A DNA stretch of 40,015 nucleotides from Oscillospiraceae bacterium (GTDB lineage Bacteria; Bacillota; Clostridia; Oscillospirales; Acutalibacteraceae): assembly GCA_031290595.1 (NCBI GenBank), contig JAITNG010000194.1, positions 1 through 40,015 on the forward strand, in the 5' to 3' direction. Within the stretch, counting starts at the first letter, position 1; every line of letters starts with the position of its first letter. The translations under genes and the position numbers were made by a program. Below, in pieces: positions 28,348-37,694 of the stretch. The notes under the pieces are model-generated. The model was given only the letters and a program-made list of their open reading frames with translations. It was not told where the DNA came from and made no database searches.

Positions 28348-28754
28348 TTGACCACCCCTTTTTGAATCAAGATATTCGCCCCCGGCGTTGTATCCGCCGT
28401 GACGACAATGCCCACGGCGTTTTGGGCGCACGTATAGAAAGCAAAGCGCTCCACGCTTTTTATTTTCCCCTGCCCCGCCAGCGCCTCGTATTTGGCCAGC
28501 GCACCGCTCTCGGTCGCCTTTTGCATCACGGTGCAGGGCTGTTCCACGGCGGCGTCCAGCGGGTAAAAGCGCAGAATATCGCCCAGCAAAGCCGAAATGT
28601 CCTCCACGGGCAAATAAAGTATGGGAACGCCCCCGCGTGCATTTTGCACCGCGGGGTAATTTGCATCGGCCAACAGCAGCGTTTCGCCATGACCCATCGC
28701 CATCAACAAACGCAACAGATCCGGGGTAAAGATTTTGGGGATGTGCATCAGCAT
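28344..28754 (-). CDS. RbsD/FucU-family sugar mutarotase
   Basis: MLMHIPKIFTPDLLRLLMAMGHGETLLLADANYPA. Confidence 0.88.
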   Translation of the reverse strand: MLMHIPKIFTPDLLRLLMAMGHGETLLLADANYPAVQNARGGVPILYLPVEDISALLGDILRFYPLDAAVEQPCTVMQKATESGALAKYEALAGQGKIKSVERFAFYTCAQNAVGIVVTADTTPGANILIQKGVVK

Positions 28755-28779
28755 CGTTCTATTGCCTTTCTTTTGCAAA

Positions 28780-29796
28780 TTAAATTTGGGAATCCAACAA
28801 TTCTTCCACCAGGCACGCCGTCGCAAGGTCGGCCTGTGTGTGCGCAGCATCGTATTTGCCGCCTGCACGCACGGCTGTGATGAACAGCGCGTCCTCCTCC
28901 CGGTAGCCGTAATAGTCCTCGTAGCGGTCGCTGCCCGCAATGGCCTTGCCATCCAGGCGCAGCACCTCGGTTTCACCCGCCCCCATGGCGGAAAGGCTCT
29001 GCCTCCCCTGCCCTTTGGCACGCACGACGGTCGCCGCGCAGTCGTTTTCGGTCGAACCCAAATCCACAAAGGCGCTTGCGCCGGGGGCGTGGAAGGCAAA
29101 GCCGTGCGTCCGCCCCCCGGTGGAATAATGGGAGCGCACCACCCCTGCCGCGCCGTTTTCAAATTGCAGGATGCTGTGCCACGCATCCCCCTGCGCACTG
29201 GCAAGGGTGGCGCTTTTGGCGCTGCCGCCCGCCGCACCGCCACAGGCGGCGTGCCGCACCAGATCCACCACATGCACCACATCGCAGGTGAAAGCGCTGG
29301 CGCAGCCGCCATAAAATGCGGGGGAGCTGTTCTTATAAAACCAGCCCTCCGCCAGCGTGATTGCGCCCTGTTCGCGCACCAGGCGCAGCGCTTCGCTCAC
29401 CAGGGGGATGTAGCGCCGATTGTAGCCCACCTGGAGCAAACGACCCTGCGCCTCGGCCTGCGCTTGCAGCGTTTTGGCCTGGTAGGCCGTGACGCCCATC
29501 GGTTTTTCCATGAACACGGCCTTGCCCGCCGCCAGGCAATCGCTTGCCACGCGGAAGAGCGCATCCGGCTGGGTGAGGATGAACAGCGCATCAAGTTCCT
29601 CCCGCGCCAGCATTTCATAATACGACGTATAGGTATGCGCAAAACCGAAGCGTTCCGCCGCGCCCTGCGCACGTTCTTCGCGCAAATCGCACACGGCTTG
29701 CAGCTGCACGCCTTCCAGCCGCGCAAGCACCGGCAAGTGAATCCCGTTTGCGATGCCGCCCGCGCCGACTACGCCGATGTTCACTTTTTCCATCAA
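28780..29796 (-). CDS. Gfo/Idh/MocA-family oxidoreductase
   Basis: IGVVGAGGIANGIHLPVLARL; VFMEKPMGVT. Confidence 0.9.
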   Translation of the reverse strand: MMEKVNIGVVGAGGIANGIHLPVLARLEGVQLQAVCDLREERAQGAAERFGFAHTYTSYYEMLAREELDALFILTQPDALFRVASDCLAAGKAVFMEKPMGVTAYQAKTLQAQAEAQGRLLQVGYNRRYIPLVSEALRLVREQGAITLAEGWFYKNSSPAFYGGCASAFTCDVVHVVDLVRHAACGGAAGGSAKSATLASAQGDAWHSILQFENGAAGVVRSHYSTGGRTHGFAFHAPGASAFVDLGSTENDCAATVVRAKGQGRQSLSAMGAGETEVLRLDGKAIAGSDRYEDYYGYREEDALFITAVRAGGKYDAAHTQADLATACLVEELLDSQI

Positions 29797-30848
29797 AAGA
29801 TCCTCGAATCCCTTCGGTTTTCATAGTAATCCGCGCTGTCGCCGAGCTTTTGCCACACCGGCAGACTCAACGCGTCGATTTGCGCCGCCACCGCCTGTGG
29901 CAGGGCGATTTCGGTTGCGGCGATGTTTTCTTCCAGCTGCGCCACGGTGCGGCAGCCCGCCAGCGTGCTTGCGATAAAGGGCTTTTGCAGCACCCAGGCG
30001 ACGCTCAGCTGCGCCGTCGTGATCCCCTGTTCCGCCGCTATGCGTTGCAGTTCCGGCAGCAGCGCAAAGATTTCCGCTTCCGCACCCGCTTCGTTGTGGC
30101 GGCTATCCTGCGCCGGGTCGCCGCCGCCGACGCCGCGCGATTGTTGATAGTGCCGCGAATGCGCTTGCGGGGGCGGCACATCATCGGGCGCGGCAAAAGC
30201 GCCCGCCAGTAAGCCCTGCTGCAAGGCCATGGAGCCGACGACCGAAATATTTTTGGCAAGGCAAAGCGGCGCGATTTCCGCTTCAATTGCCCGCGAAACG
30301 ATGTTATACGCAATTTCGTTGATGCACACCGGGCAGCCGGTTGCAAGGGCTTCTTCCAGCTGGGTTTTGCCAAAGTTACTCACGCCGATGGCGCGCACCT
30401 TGCCTTTTTGCACCATGCGCTGCAAGGTATCAAAAATTTCGGATACCTGCGGCAGCCGCGCATCGCCTTCGCCGCCAAAGTGCTTGAGCGCCAGCGGGTT
30501 GACCGGCCAGTGCAGCATGTAAAGATCGACATAGTCCGTTTGTAGACGGCGCAGCGAAGCATCGAGGTGGCCTTCAATATCGCCACAGTTGGAGGGCGCA
30601 ATCTTGCTGGCCACAACCGCCTGTGTGCGCTTGCCCCTGAGCGCCACGCCAAGGGATGTTTCGCTTGTGCCGGCGTTGTAGACCTCTGCGGTATCAAAAA
30701 AATTCACGCCGCGCTCCAGCGCCGCCGCACAGATGTTGTTCACCTCCGCCTGGCTTTGCTCGCCCCAATAGGAACCGCCGCCAAAGGCCCAGGTGCCCAT
30801 GCCAAGCGGGTGGATTTTGATGCCGGAGGTTCCAAGTTCACGCAGCAT
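29793..30848 (-). CDS. Aldo/keto reductase
   Basis: GMGTWAFGGG; NFFDTAEVYNAGTSE; VDLYMLHWP; IGVSNFGKTQLEEAL. Confidence 0.92.
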   Translation of the reverse strand: MLRELGTSGIKIHPLGMGTWAFGGGSYWGEQSQAEVNNICAAALERGVNFFDTAEVYNAGTSETSLGVALRGKRTQAVVASKIAPSNCGDIEGHLDASLRRLQTDYVDLYMLHWPVNPLALKHFGGEGDARLPQVSEIFDTLQRMVQKGKVRAIGVSNFGKTQLEEALATGCPVCINEIAYNIVSRAIEAEIAPLCLAKNISVVGSMALQQGLLAGAFAAPDDVPPPQAHSRHYQQSRGVGGGDPAQDSRHNEAGAEAEIFALLPELQRIAAEQGITTAQLSVAWVLQKPFIASTLAGCRTVAQLEENIAATEIALPQAVAAQIDALSLPVWQKLGDSADYYENRRDSRIF

Positions 30849-31850
30849 TTACACGCCCTCCGCCAGCAGCGCCTGTGCCAAAATTGTTTCCGCAATCTTC
30901 ATGGTGCGCAGGTTATCCGTGAAGTTGCACTGCGGAACAACAGCTTTGCCCAGGCAAGCCAGAGTAAAATCCTTTGCCGCTTGCAGGACGCCGCTTTTGG
31001 CATAGGTTTCATCGCTGCCCGCGCTTTCGGCGCAGTCATAGACGGTGGGCGTGGTGCTGCCGTTTTCGTAAAGATAGCCCTTGGTTTCGTGTTCGGCTTC
31101 AACAAAGACGCCGGGCGCGTGCATCTCCACGGCAAAAATGCGTTTGCCGGAACTCCAGTTGTTCATCAAATGCCCCACCGCGCCGTTTTCAAAGGTCATC
31201 TGCGCCATGATGTAATTTATATCCACCGTGCCGACGCGGCGGCACACGCTATCGATGGATTTGATCTCCGACCCCACCATCCAGCGCAGGGTATCAATGG
31301 CGTGGACGGTGTCGTCCATCATGTGATCCCTTGCGCCAAGGAAATCATCCTGGTTGCACTTATAGAATTTGCACACCGCGTGGGTGACTTCGCCGTGTTC
31401 GCGCACCTTTTCGTGCAATTGCACGATCATGGGGCAGTGGCGGCGTTGCAGGCTCACCTGCGTCACCAGGTTGTTGCGCCGCGCAACGGCTTCCAGCGCC
31501 CGCGCCTGGTGGATCGACAAGGCAAGGGGCTTTTCAACATAAAGATGCAGCCCGTGGCTCAGGCACCACATCCAGATGTCATACATGATGTGCGGCTGAC
31601 CAATCACCACGGCAGCGTCCGGCTTTTGCTCCTCGATCATCTTCTGGTATTCATAGACATAGCGGTTGTCGCCATATCGGTTTTGGATGTTGTATTTATC
31701 CGCCGTTGTGTGCAAACGCTCCGGGTCGATGTCGCAGATCCCCACAAATTCAACAAGCCCCTGTGCGCTCAAATCCGCAAAGGAGGGGTAAATCACATCG
31801 TTTGCGCGGCCGCCCGCGCCGATCATCACAATTTTCAGCTTATCAGCCAT
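30849..31850 (-). CDS. Gfo/Idh/MocA-family oxidoreductase
   Basis: VMIGAGGRANDVIYPSFADL; LYVEKPLALS. Confidence 0.9.
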   Translation of the reverse strand: MADKLKIVMIGAGGRANDVIYPSFADLSAQGLVEFVGICDIDPERLHTTADKYNIQNRYGDNRYVYEYQKMIEEQKPDAAVVIGQPHIMYDIWMWCLSHGLHLYVEKPLALSIHQARALEAVARRNNLVTQVSLQRRHCPMIVQLHEKVREHGEVTHAVCKFYKCNQDDFLGARDHMMDDTVHAIDTLRWMVGSEIKSIDSVCRRVGTVDINYIMAQMTFENGAVGHLMNNWSSGKRIFAVEMHAPGVFVEAEHETKGYLYENGSTTPTVYDCAESAGSDETYAKSGVLQAAKDFTLACLGKAVVPQCNFTDNLRTMKIAETILAQALLAEGV

Positions 31851-32700
31851 TGTTGTTTTCCCCTTCCAAACCGGCTTTCACGGCAATCAAATCTTCCCGG
31901 GCAAACTGTTCCACATGCGCAATGGCGCTGTCGCTGTATTCTGCGGGCAGGCAAACCGTGCCGCTGTAGCCCCGCTGCCGCAAATAGGCAAGGGCGCCAT
32001 CCCAGTCGCACATGCCGTGCTTTGCCGTCGTCCAATAGGCGTCCCACTGCGCCGCTGCGGCTTCCGGCCCGTTTTTGCGCTGCCAATAGGCTTGCTTGAA
32101 ATTCACCATGCACAGGTGCTCCCACAGGCAATCCAGGGAATGCGCCGCATTTTCAAAGCAAAGCCCGCTGTGACCCGCATCCCACACCGCCGCAACATAG
32201 CGCGGGTCGTAATCCTTGAGCAAAATATAGCTGTCGTAGCTGCCGATCAGCCCTGTGCCGTGCATCATGTTGTGGTGCATTTGCACGCCGAGGCACACGC
32301 CGTATTTTTCGCCCAGCCGCGCCGCAACATCGTAGCGTGCTTTCAGGTGTTCAATATTTTCCCAAAAGCTCTTATCCTGATCAAAGCCCTGGCAGATGCG
32401 CAGGATGGGTACGCCCGCTTCTCCCATGGCGGCATAGAGCGCTTCCGTTGTGCCAACGGGTTCGCCGCGCCCCTGTTCCACCGCAACATCGATGCCCGCG
32501 GCCATGCTGGCGACCTTTACGCCATGCTTCCCCAGGTTTTTGACCAGGGCTGCGATGTCCTTGGGTTCCTGCGCCTGGTAGCCTTGCCGCAGCGGGAATT
32601 CCACCGCATCAAAGCCCATGGCGCGCACGGCTTCCCCCAATTCATCGACGGACTCCGTCTTCCACGGCTTTGTGAAGACTGCATACTGCAACTTGTTCAC
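31843..32700 (-). CDS. Sugar phosphate isomerase/epimerase-like TIM-barrel protein; GTG start
   Basis: VNKLQYAVFTKPWKTESVDELGEAVRAMGFDAVEFPLRQG; AAVWDAGHSGL. Confidence 0.85.
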   Translation of the reverse strand: MNKLQYAVFTKPWKTESVDELGEAVRAMGFDAVEFPLRQGYQAQEPKDIAALVKNLGKHGVKVASMAAGIDVAVEQGRGEPVGTTEALYAAMGEAGVPILRICQGFDQDKSFWENIEHLKARYDVAARLGEKYGVCLGVQMHHNMMHGTGLIGSYDSYILLKDYDPRYVAAVWDAGHSGLCFENAAHSLDCLWEHLCMVNFKQAYWQRKNGPEAAAAQWDAYWTTAKHGMCDWDGALAYLRQRGYSGTVCLPAEYSDSAIAHVEQFAREDLIAVKAGLEGENNNG

Positions 32701-32717
32701 GCAAAATCTCCTGTTCT

Positions 32718-33578
32718 TTATTTTGTGGCTTCCGCCCAATGCGGCACAATCGCTTTGCCCTTCACCGTGGGCAAAGCGCCCTTGCCCAGTTTCACCTGGG
32801 CTTCCGGCGCGAGGATGGTGAAATTTTCCAACAATTCTTTGTTTGTGCAAAGGTAAAACGCATAATCGCCGATGCTTTGCAGGGTGGAGGGCAGGGTGAG
32901 CTGTTTGAGTTCGTCGCACTGGATGAACGCATCGTTGCCAATCGCGGTCAGCCCCTCCGCAATGGTGATTTCTTCCACGGCGGAATGAATGAACGCGCTA
33001 TCGCTAATTTCGCGCAGGCTGGCGGGGAACGTGACCGCACGCAGCCCCTGGGTTTTCATGAAGGCGTTGTGGGCAATCGTCCGGGTTCCTTCCGGCACGG
33101 TGTAATCCGCCTTTTTCTCCAGGCTTCCGTTGCGCTCAAACACCACGTTTTGCCCATTGGGGTAGGCCACCAGCACGGTTTTATCCTTGCTGAACAGCAC
33201 GCCGTCCTCGTCGCAGTAATTCGGGTTATCCGCCGCCACAAAGATGTTCTTCAGGTGCTGGTTGAGGATGATCGCCCAATCCCGGATTTCCGTGACATTG
33301 GGGCCGATCACAATTTCCTCCAGGTGTTCTGCGCTCTGGATGGCGTATTCCCCAATCACCGTGACGGGCAACCCGTTGAACGCGTTGATTTCGAGCTTCG
33401 TGTAGTTCTGGGTGTCGCTAAAATACACCAGCGTGTAGGATTTCCCGTCCTCGTTCAGGGTGTATTCCGTGTGGTTTTGCTTGTCGCTTTCGCGGCCAAA
33501 GCAGCCGGTGAAGGTCAGCGCCATCAGTGCGCAGGCCAGCAGCAGCGCGGCAATGCGCTTGCAGTGGTTTGCTTTCAT
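32718..33578 (-). CDS. BspA/LRR_5-type leucine-rich repeat lipoprotein
   Basis: Signal peptide with lipobox LTFTGC; repeats such as LREISDSAFIHSAVEEITIAEGLTAIGNDAFIQCDELKQLTLPSTLQSIGDYAF. Confidence 0.83.
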   Translation of the reverse strand: MKANHCKRIAALLLACALMALTFTGCFGRESDKQNHTEYTLNEDGKSYTLVYFSDTQNYTKLEINAFNGLPVTVIGEYAIQSAEHLEEIVIGPNVTEIRDWAIILNQHLKNIFVAADNPNYCDEDGVLFSKDKTVLVAYPNGQNVVFERNGSLEKKADYTVPEGTRTIAHNAFMKTQGLRAVTFPASLREISDSAFIHSAVEEITIAEGLTAIGNDAFIQCDELKQLTLPSTLQSIGDYAFYLCTNKELLENFTILAPEAQVKLGKGALPTVKGKAIVPHWAEATK

Positions 33579-35266
33579 ACCAAATCGCCCCCTTCCGATT
33601 GTTCTGCAGCCGCAGCGCCCTTTGCCCGTTCCTCCAGATCCGCACGGATTTTTTTCAGCTTATCCGGCGTAAGATCCCAGAAGGCATAGGGGATGAGGCT
33701 CAGCACCGCGCCGATGATTTCCAGAAGGAGGAACAGGTTGATGTAGTTCGTGCGCATCGTGGCATTATACAGCAGGTCAAAATCGCCCAGGAAGCCGAGC
33801 TGCCGCATCAGGAAGGGCGCAACCGCGCTGACGGCAAAGCCGACGGGCGTTGAAATCAGGTTGAACAGTGCGCCGGAGGCTTCCATGCGCTCGCCGGTGC
33901 GCCACTGGTGATAATCCCACGTGTCGCATTCCATGGAACTGGTGATGGGGGTCGTGGCGCAGGCGAACAGGTTGCGCGCCCCGAGCATGACCAGGATGAG
34001 GACAATCTGCACCACGGTGGAACCGTTGATCCCTTGGCGGAAAGCGAACACCAGCGGGAGGGTCAGCAGTGTTGTGAGGGCGTTGAGCGTCAGCATCGCC
34101 CTGCGGTTGGACCAGCGTTTGGTGAACAGCGGGCCGAGCAGGTTGCCGGGCGTACTGGTGGGCAGCTTCATCAGGTTGAGCGCGATGCCAAACATCCATT
34201 CCATGCGGGAGCCGAAAATCAACATCAGCTTGATGATTTCCTCCGCGCCGCCGGCCACAAAGCTAAACCAACCCCTGAGCCGGAGCAGCCACAGGTATTT
34301 GTTGGTGAAAATCGTTTTAACCGAGCTGAAGAATTTGATTTGCGGCACATGCCCCGGCTCTTCGATCACCCGCTCCTTCACCTTCAGCACCGTGAGCAGG
34401 ATCACAAGAGAAACCCCGCCATAGACGGGGATCAGCGTGCGATAAATGCGGATGTCCCGCATCCCGCCGCCATAGAGGCTGGCGATGATGGGGAACAGGA
34501 TGCTGTAAAGCGAGGACGCCAGTCCGCTGATGATGGGGATAACGCTGAACATCCGCGTGCGTTCGCGCGGGCGGGTGCTGACGCGGATGTTCATATCGCC
34601 CATCGCTGTGGGCGACATAAAGCAGTTGACGAGGCCGGACATGAAGTGCGTGATCAAAAACAGGTTGTTGTAGCCCAGGGTTTTGTAAGGGATAAACGTC
34701 ATAAGCGTCCCCGTGAGGATCAGCAGGGGGCCGTAAATGATTTTGAAGGGCTTATATTTGCCGAAGCGTCTGCTGAACAGCCGCAGCACCACGGCGGTGA
34801 GCGCATTGCTGAACACCACAAAAAACAGGTTGATGGCGATGTGCTTAAAGAAATCCGGCATCAGGCTATCGAAGGTTGCGACGGGCAAGAACCAACAGAT
34901 GGCCGCAAGCCCCAAAATCCCCGCGCCGCCCAGGAGCAGCTTGCGGGTTGTTTTGCGCGGGAAGCGCCCCAGGTTATCCGTGATATACGGCGCAATGGGG
35001 GTGAACAAATACCCCACAATGCCGGTGACCACGCTGTTCATCCAAAAGTGCGTCAGGCGCAGGCCAAAGATCATAGAAGCCAGCATAGCGCCCTGCCCAA
35101 AGCCAAAATACCCGGTGATGGCCGTGAGCGCACGCGAGCCGAGGTTGGCGGTATTCAGCATCACAAGTTCCGAACCAGAAAGATCGTTGCCTTCTTTGGG
35201 GTGGCTCCAGTGCTGAAAGAATGCTTTGAACGGGTTTTGCTTTTGGGCTGTGGCTTGTTCTGGCAT
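33575..35266 (-). CDS. MFS/GPH-type sugar transporter
   Basis: ~12 hydrophobic segments; GSELVMLNTANLGSRALTAITGYFGFGQGAML; start at MPEQ. Confidence 0.8.
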   Translation of the reverse strand: MPEQATAQKQNPFKAFFQHWSHPKEGNDLSGSELVMLNTANLGSRALTAITGYFGFGQGAMLASMIFGLRLTHFWMNSVVTGIVGYLFTPIAPYITDNLGRFPRKTTRKLLLGGAGILGLAAICWFLPVATFDSLMPDFFKHIAINLFFVVFSNALTAVVLRLFSRRFGKYKPFKIIYGPLLILTGTLMTFIPYKTLGYNNLFLITHFMSGLVNCFMSPTAMGDMNIRVSTRPRERTRMFSVIPIISGLASSLYSILFPIIASLYGGGMRDIRIYRTLIPVYGGVSLVILLTVLKVKERVIEEPGHVPQIKFFSSVKTIFTNKYLWLLRLRGWFSFVAGGAEEIIKLMLIFGSRMEWMFGIALNLMKLPTSTPGNLLGPLFTKRWSNRRAMLTLNALTTLLTLPLVFAFRQGINGSTVVQIVLILVMLGARNLFACATTPITSSMECDTWDYHQWRTGERMEASGALFNLISTPVGFAVSAVAPFLMRQLGFLGDFDLLYNATMRTNYINLFLLLEIIGAVLSLIPYAFWDLTPDKLKKIRADLEERAKGAAAAEQSEGGDLV

Positions 35267-35323
35267 GATGTCCTCCTTCACGAATGTTTTTGCCCTGGGG
35301 ATTATTGCGCAATTCTGCCTTTT

Positions 35324-35352
35324 ATTTTAACATGTCTTGTTGGACTTTGCAA
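35324..35352 (-). promoter_or_regulatory. Candidate promoter for the transporter-led operon
   Basis: Minus strand TTGCAA-N17-TAAAAT. Confidence 0.55.
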
Positions 35353-35425
35353 GTCTTTCGTTGCAAAAATATGAAAAATTGTTTATTTTCGCTGGACAAG
35401 GGTTTAAGGTAGTGACAACCCAGAA

Positions 35426-35447
35426 GGGGCAGCCCGCAAGCTGCCCC
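35426..35447 (-). terminator. Hairpin downstream of the glycyl radical enzyme gene
   Basis: GGGGCAGC-N6-GCTGCCCC; the T-tract is stronger on the + side. Confidence 0.5.
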
Positions 35448-35467
35448 TGTGTTTTTGATACATGCAC

Positions 35468-37636
35468 TTAGTTTTGGATGATCCGCTCCACCACCAGCTT
35501 GCGGAAGTCCTTGGAAAGCGTGGAAAAATAGACCGAGAAGCCGGTGATGCGCACGATCAGGTCGGGGTATTTTTCCGGGTGTTCATAAGCGTCCAAGAGC
35601 TTGGCGGAATCGATGATGTTGATGTTGACCAGACTGCCGCCCAAATCGTTGCAATAGGTGAGCAGCCAGGCCAGGATGTTTTCGATGCCCTCTTCGCCCT
35701 TGGCCAGCACGGGGTCAATTTCCAGCTGGATGGGGGCGGTGTTGCCCCAGCGGGGCTGCACGGCGGCGACTGCCACGCCCATGGCCGTCAGTGCGCCGGA
35801 TTCGCGGAAGCCCGGTTCCGGGTTTGCGCCGTGGGTGACGGGTGTGCCGGATTTGCGCCCGTTGGGGGTGGCCATCACATCCCTGCCCATGCCGATGGTG
35901 TTGGCCCACGAGAACAGACCCGGGATCATGTTGAAGCCCATGGGGCTTTTGCTCTTTTTGGTGTGGTGCGTCAGGCGGTTGACGATTTCGACCGCATATT
36001 CATCCGCACGGGTGTTGCCAAAGCCGTAGCGCGGCGTGGCTTTCATATAAAGCCGCATGTCTTCCCGGCCCTCCCAGTCTTCCCGCAGGACGGCGAAGAG
36101 GTCTTCCCAGTTCATCACTTCTTCGTCTTCCACCGCGCGTTCCATCGAAGCGAAGCTGTCGGCCACCGTGCCGAGCGCCACAAAGTCGATGCAAAAGTTG
36201 TAATTATCCACACCGCCGTTGGAAACATCCAGCCCGCGCTCAATCGGCCCATGGCACATGAAATTCAGCGCCATTTCAGGCCGCATATAATGATAAAACT
36301 TATATTGCTGGTCAACGGTCTTTTTGATGACGTCAACGGCAACATCCAGGTGCTTGTCAAACAGCTCCCAGGCGCGCGCGACGGAAGGGGTTTTCTCTTC
36401 CATCAAATCGAGCATGGCGAGTTCAAAGAGCTTGCCCATGTTGATCTTGACGACGTCGTTGAGGGTGTATTCGGTGCCGGGCAGAGCGCACCAGTTGCAG
36501 CCGACCTTGGCGCGGGTACGGGCGACTTCGGCGGTGTAGCCGTTCTTCATGAAGCCTTCAACCATGCAGCGGTCGCCGATGTAGGAGGGATTGCCGCACT
36601 TATCCTCAAAGAGGTATTGCACGCTCTTGCGCAAAAAGGCGCGGTCGATGCCCTCGTGCACCCGCAGGCAAATCGCCGTGGGGATCTTGAGCCAGTGGGC
36701 GGCCTCAATGGCCATATAGCTGATCTCGTTGGTGCGGTCGCTGCCATCCGGCCAAACGCCGCCGATCTCGTAATACTGGGTATCCTTGAGGAACAGGCAC
36801 GCCAGGTGGTACGTCGCTTCTTCCTGCGTGATGCGCCCGGCGGCCAGGTCGTTGCGATAGAAGTCCGTCAACAGCTCTTCCAGGTTCCCGCCCGCGCCGG
36901 AGCCGTTGAAGATGCTCGATTGCACCAGGAACCAGGTCAGGAACTGACAGGCTTCCAGGAAGGTGGCGGGCGGCGCGTCGATCAGGCGGAAGTTGATCTC
37001 CGCCATGCGTTCCAGGTTGGCCTTCAGGTCGGGGTCGTCCTGCGCTGCTGCTGCGGTCTGCGCGGCTTCGGCGTTGTGGCGCACCCACAGTTGGATCCCC
37101 CGGATCACCTTTTCTTCGCCCTTGAGGAAGGCCAGCTTTTCCGCGTCGTCCTTGTGGACTTCCTGGTAATGGCGGATTTTTTCGAGCAGCCCCTGCCAGC
37201 CAAGCACAAAACCGATGTTCTTCACATCGTGGTGGAAGTGATGGCTCCCGCCCAGGCCGGAAACCAGGCTGTATTTTTGATGCAGCGCACGCAGTTCAGC
37301 CAGTTCCGGGGGGTTGAATTCCGGCTCCGGCCGCCAGCCGCCCCAGCTGTGCCACTCCAGTTTATCCATATAAGCGCCCGCCAGCGAGCAATAGGGGTCG
37401 ATGTAAGGCGGGTGCACGTCGAGCATCCTGTAAAAATTATCCGCCCATGCTTCCGCGCCAAAGACGCCGTTGGGGTGGTTGAACTCCATTTCAAATTTCC
37501 AGTCGTCCGGCGGAACCACCCAGCCTTTGTCGTCAGTATCAAAAAAGCCGGGGCGGGTGAACGTCTTGACCTTGCGTTTGGTTTCCTCCACCTTTTGTTT
37601 GCGGAGAACATCCACTTTTTCCTGATAGGTGAGCAT
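35468..37636 (-). CDS. Glycyl radical enzyme (PFL-like), uncharacterised subfamily
   Basis: Active-site loop KVGCNWCALPGTEYTLNDVVK; C-terminal glycyl motif VRITGFSVYFSTLSKDFRKLVVER; Shine-Dalgarno AGGAAGG before MLTYQEK. Confidence 0.9.
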   Translation of the reverse strand: MLTYQEKVDVLRKQKVEETKRKVKTFTRPGFFDTDDKGWVVPPDDWKFEMEFNHPNGVFGAEAWADNFYRMLDVHPPYIDPYCSLAGAYMDKLEWHSWGGWRPEPEFNPPELAELRALHQKYSLVSGLGGSHHFHHDVKNIGFVLGWQGLLEKIRHYQEVHKDDAEKLAFLKGEEKVIRGIQLWVRHNAEAAQTAAAAQDDPDLKANLERMAEINFRLIDAPPATFLEACQFLTWFLVQSSIFNGSGAGGNLEELLTDFYRNDLAAGRITQEEATYHLACLFLKDTQYYEIGGVWPDGSDRTNEISYMAIEAAHWLKIPTAICLRVHEGIDRAFLRKSVQYLFEDKCGNPSYIGDRCMVEGFMKNGYTAEVARTRAKVGCNWCALPGTEYTLNDVVKINMGKLFELAMLDLMEEKTPSVARAWELFDKHLDVAVDVIKKTVDQQYKFYHYMRPEMALNFMCHGPIERGLDVSNGGVDNYNFCIDFVALGTVADSFASMERAVEDEEVMNWEDLFAVLREDWEGREDMRLYMKATPRYGFGNTRADEYAVEIVNRLTHHTKKSKSPMGFNMIPGLFSWANTIGMGRDVMATPNGRKSGTPVTHGANPEPGFRESGALTAMGVAVAAVQPRWGNTAPIQLEIDPVLAKGEEGIENILAWLLTYCNDLGGSLVNINIIDSAKLLDAYEHPEKYPDLIVRITGFSVYFSTLSKDFRKLVVERIIQN

Positions 37637-37694
37637 GGGGAACCTTCCTTTCCTGCACTTCAATTTTAAAATCAAGATTTATGATGCTTTTAAC

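Noticed and set aside
30567-32099. 510-aa + strand ORF opposite AKR and Gfo/Idh
   Set aside because: Antisense shadow
33908-35374. 488-aa + strand ORF opposite the transporter
   Set aside because: Antisense shadow; the complementary strand encodes a credible multi-TM protein
35462-37669. 735-aa + strand ORF fully antisense to the glycyl radical enzyme
   Set aside because: Low-complexity, His/Val/Phe-rich translation typical of high-GC antisense shadow frames; the opposite strand encodes a clear GRE
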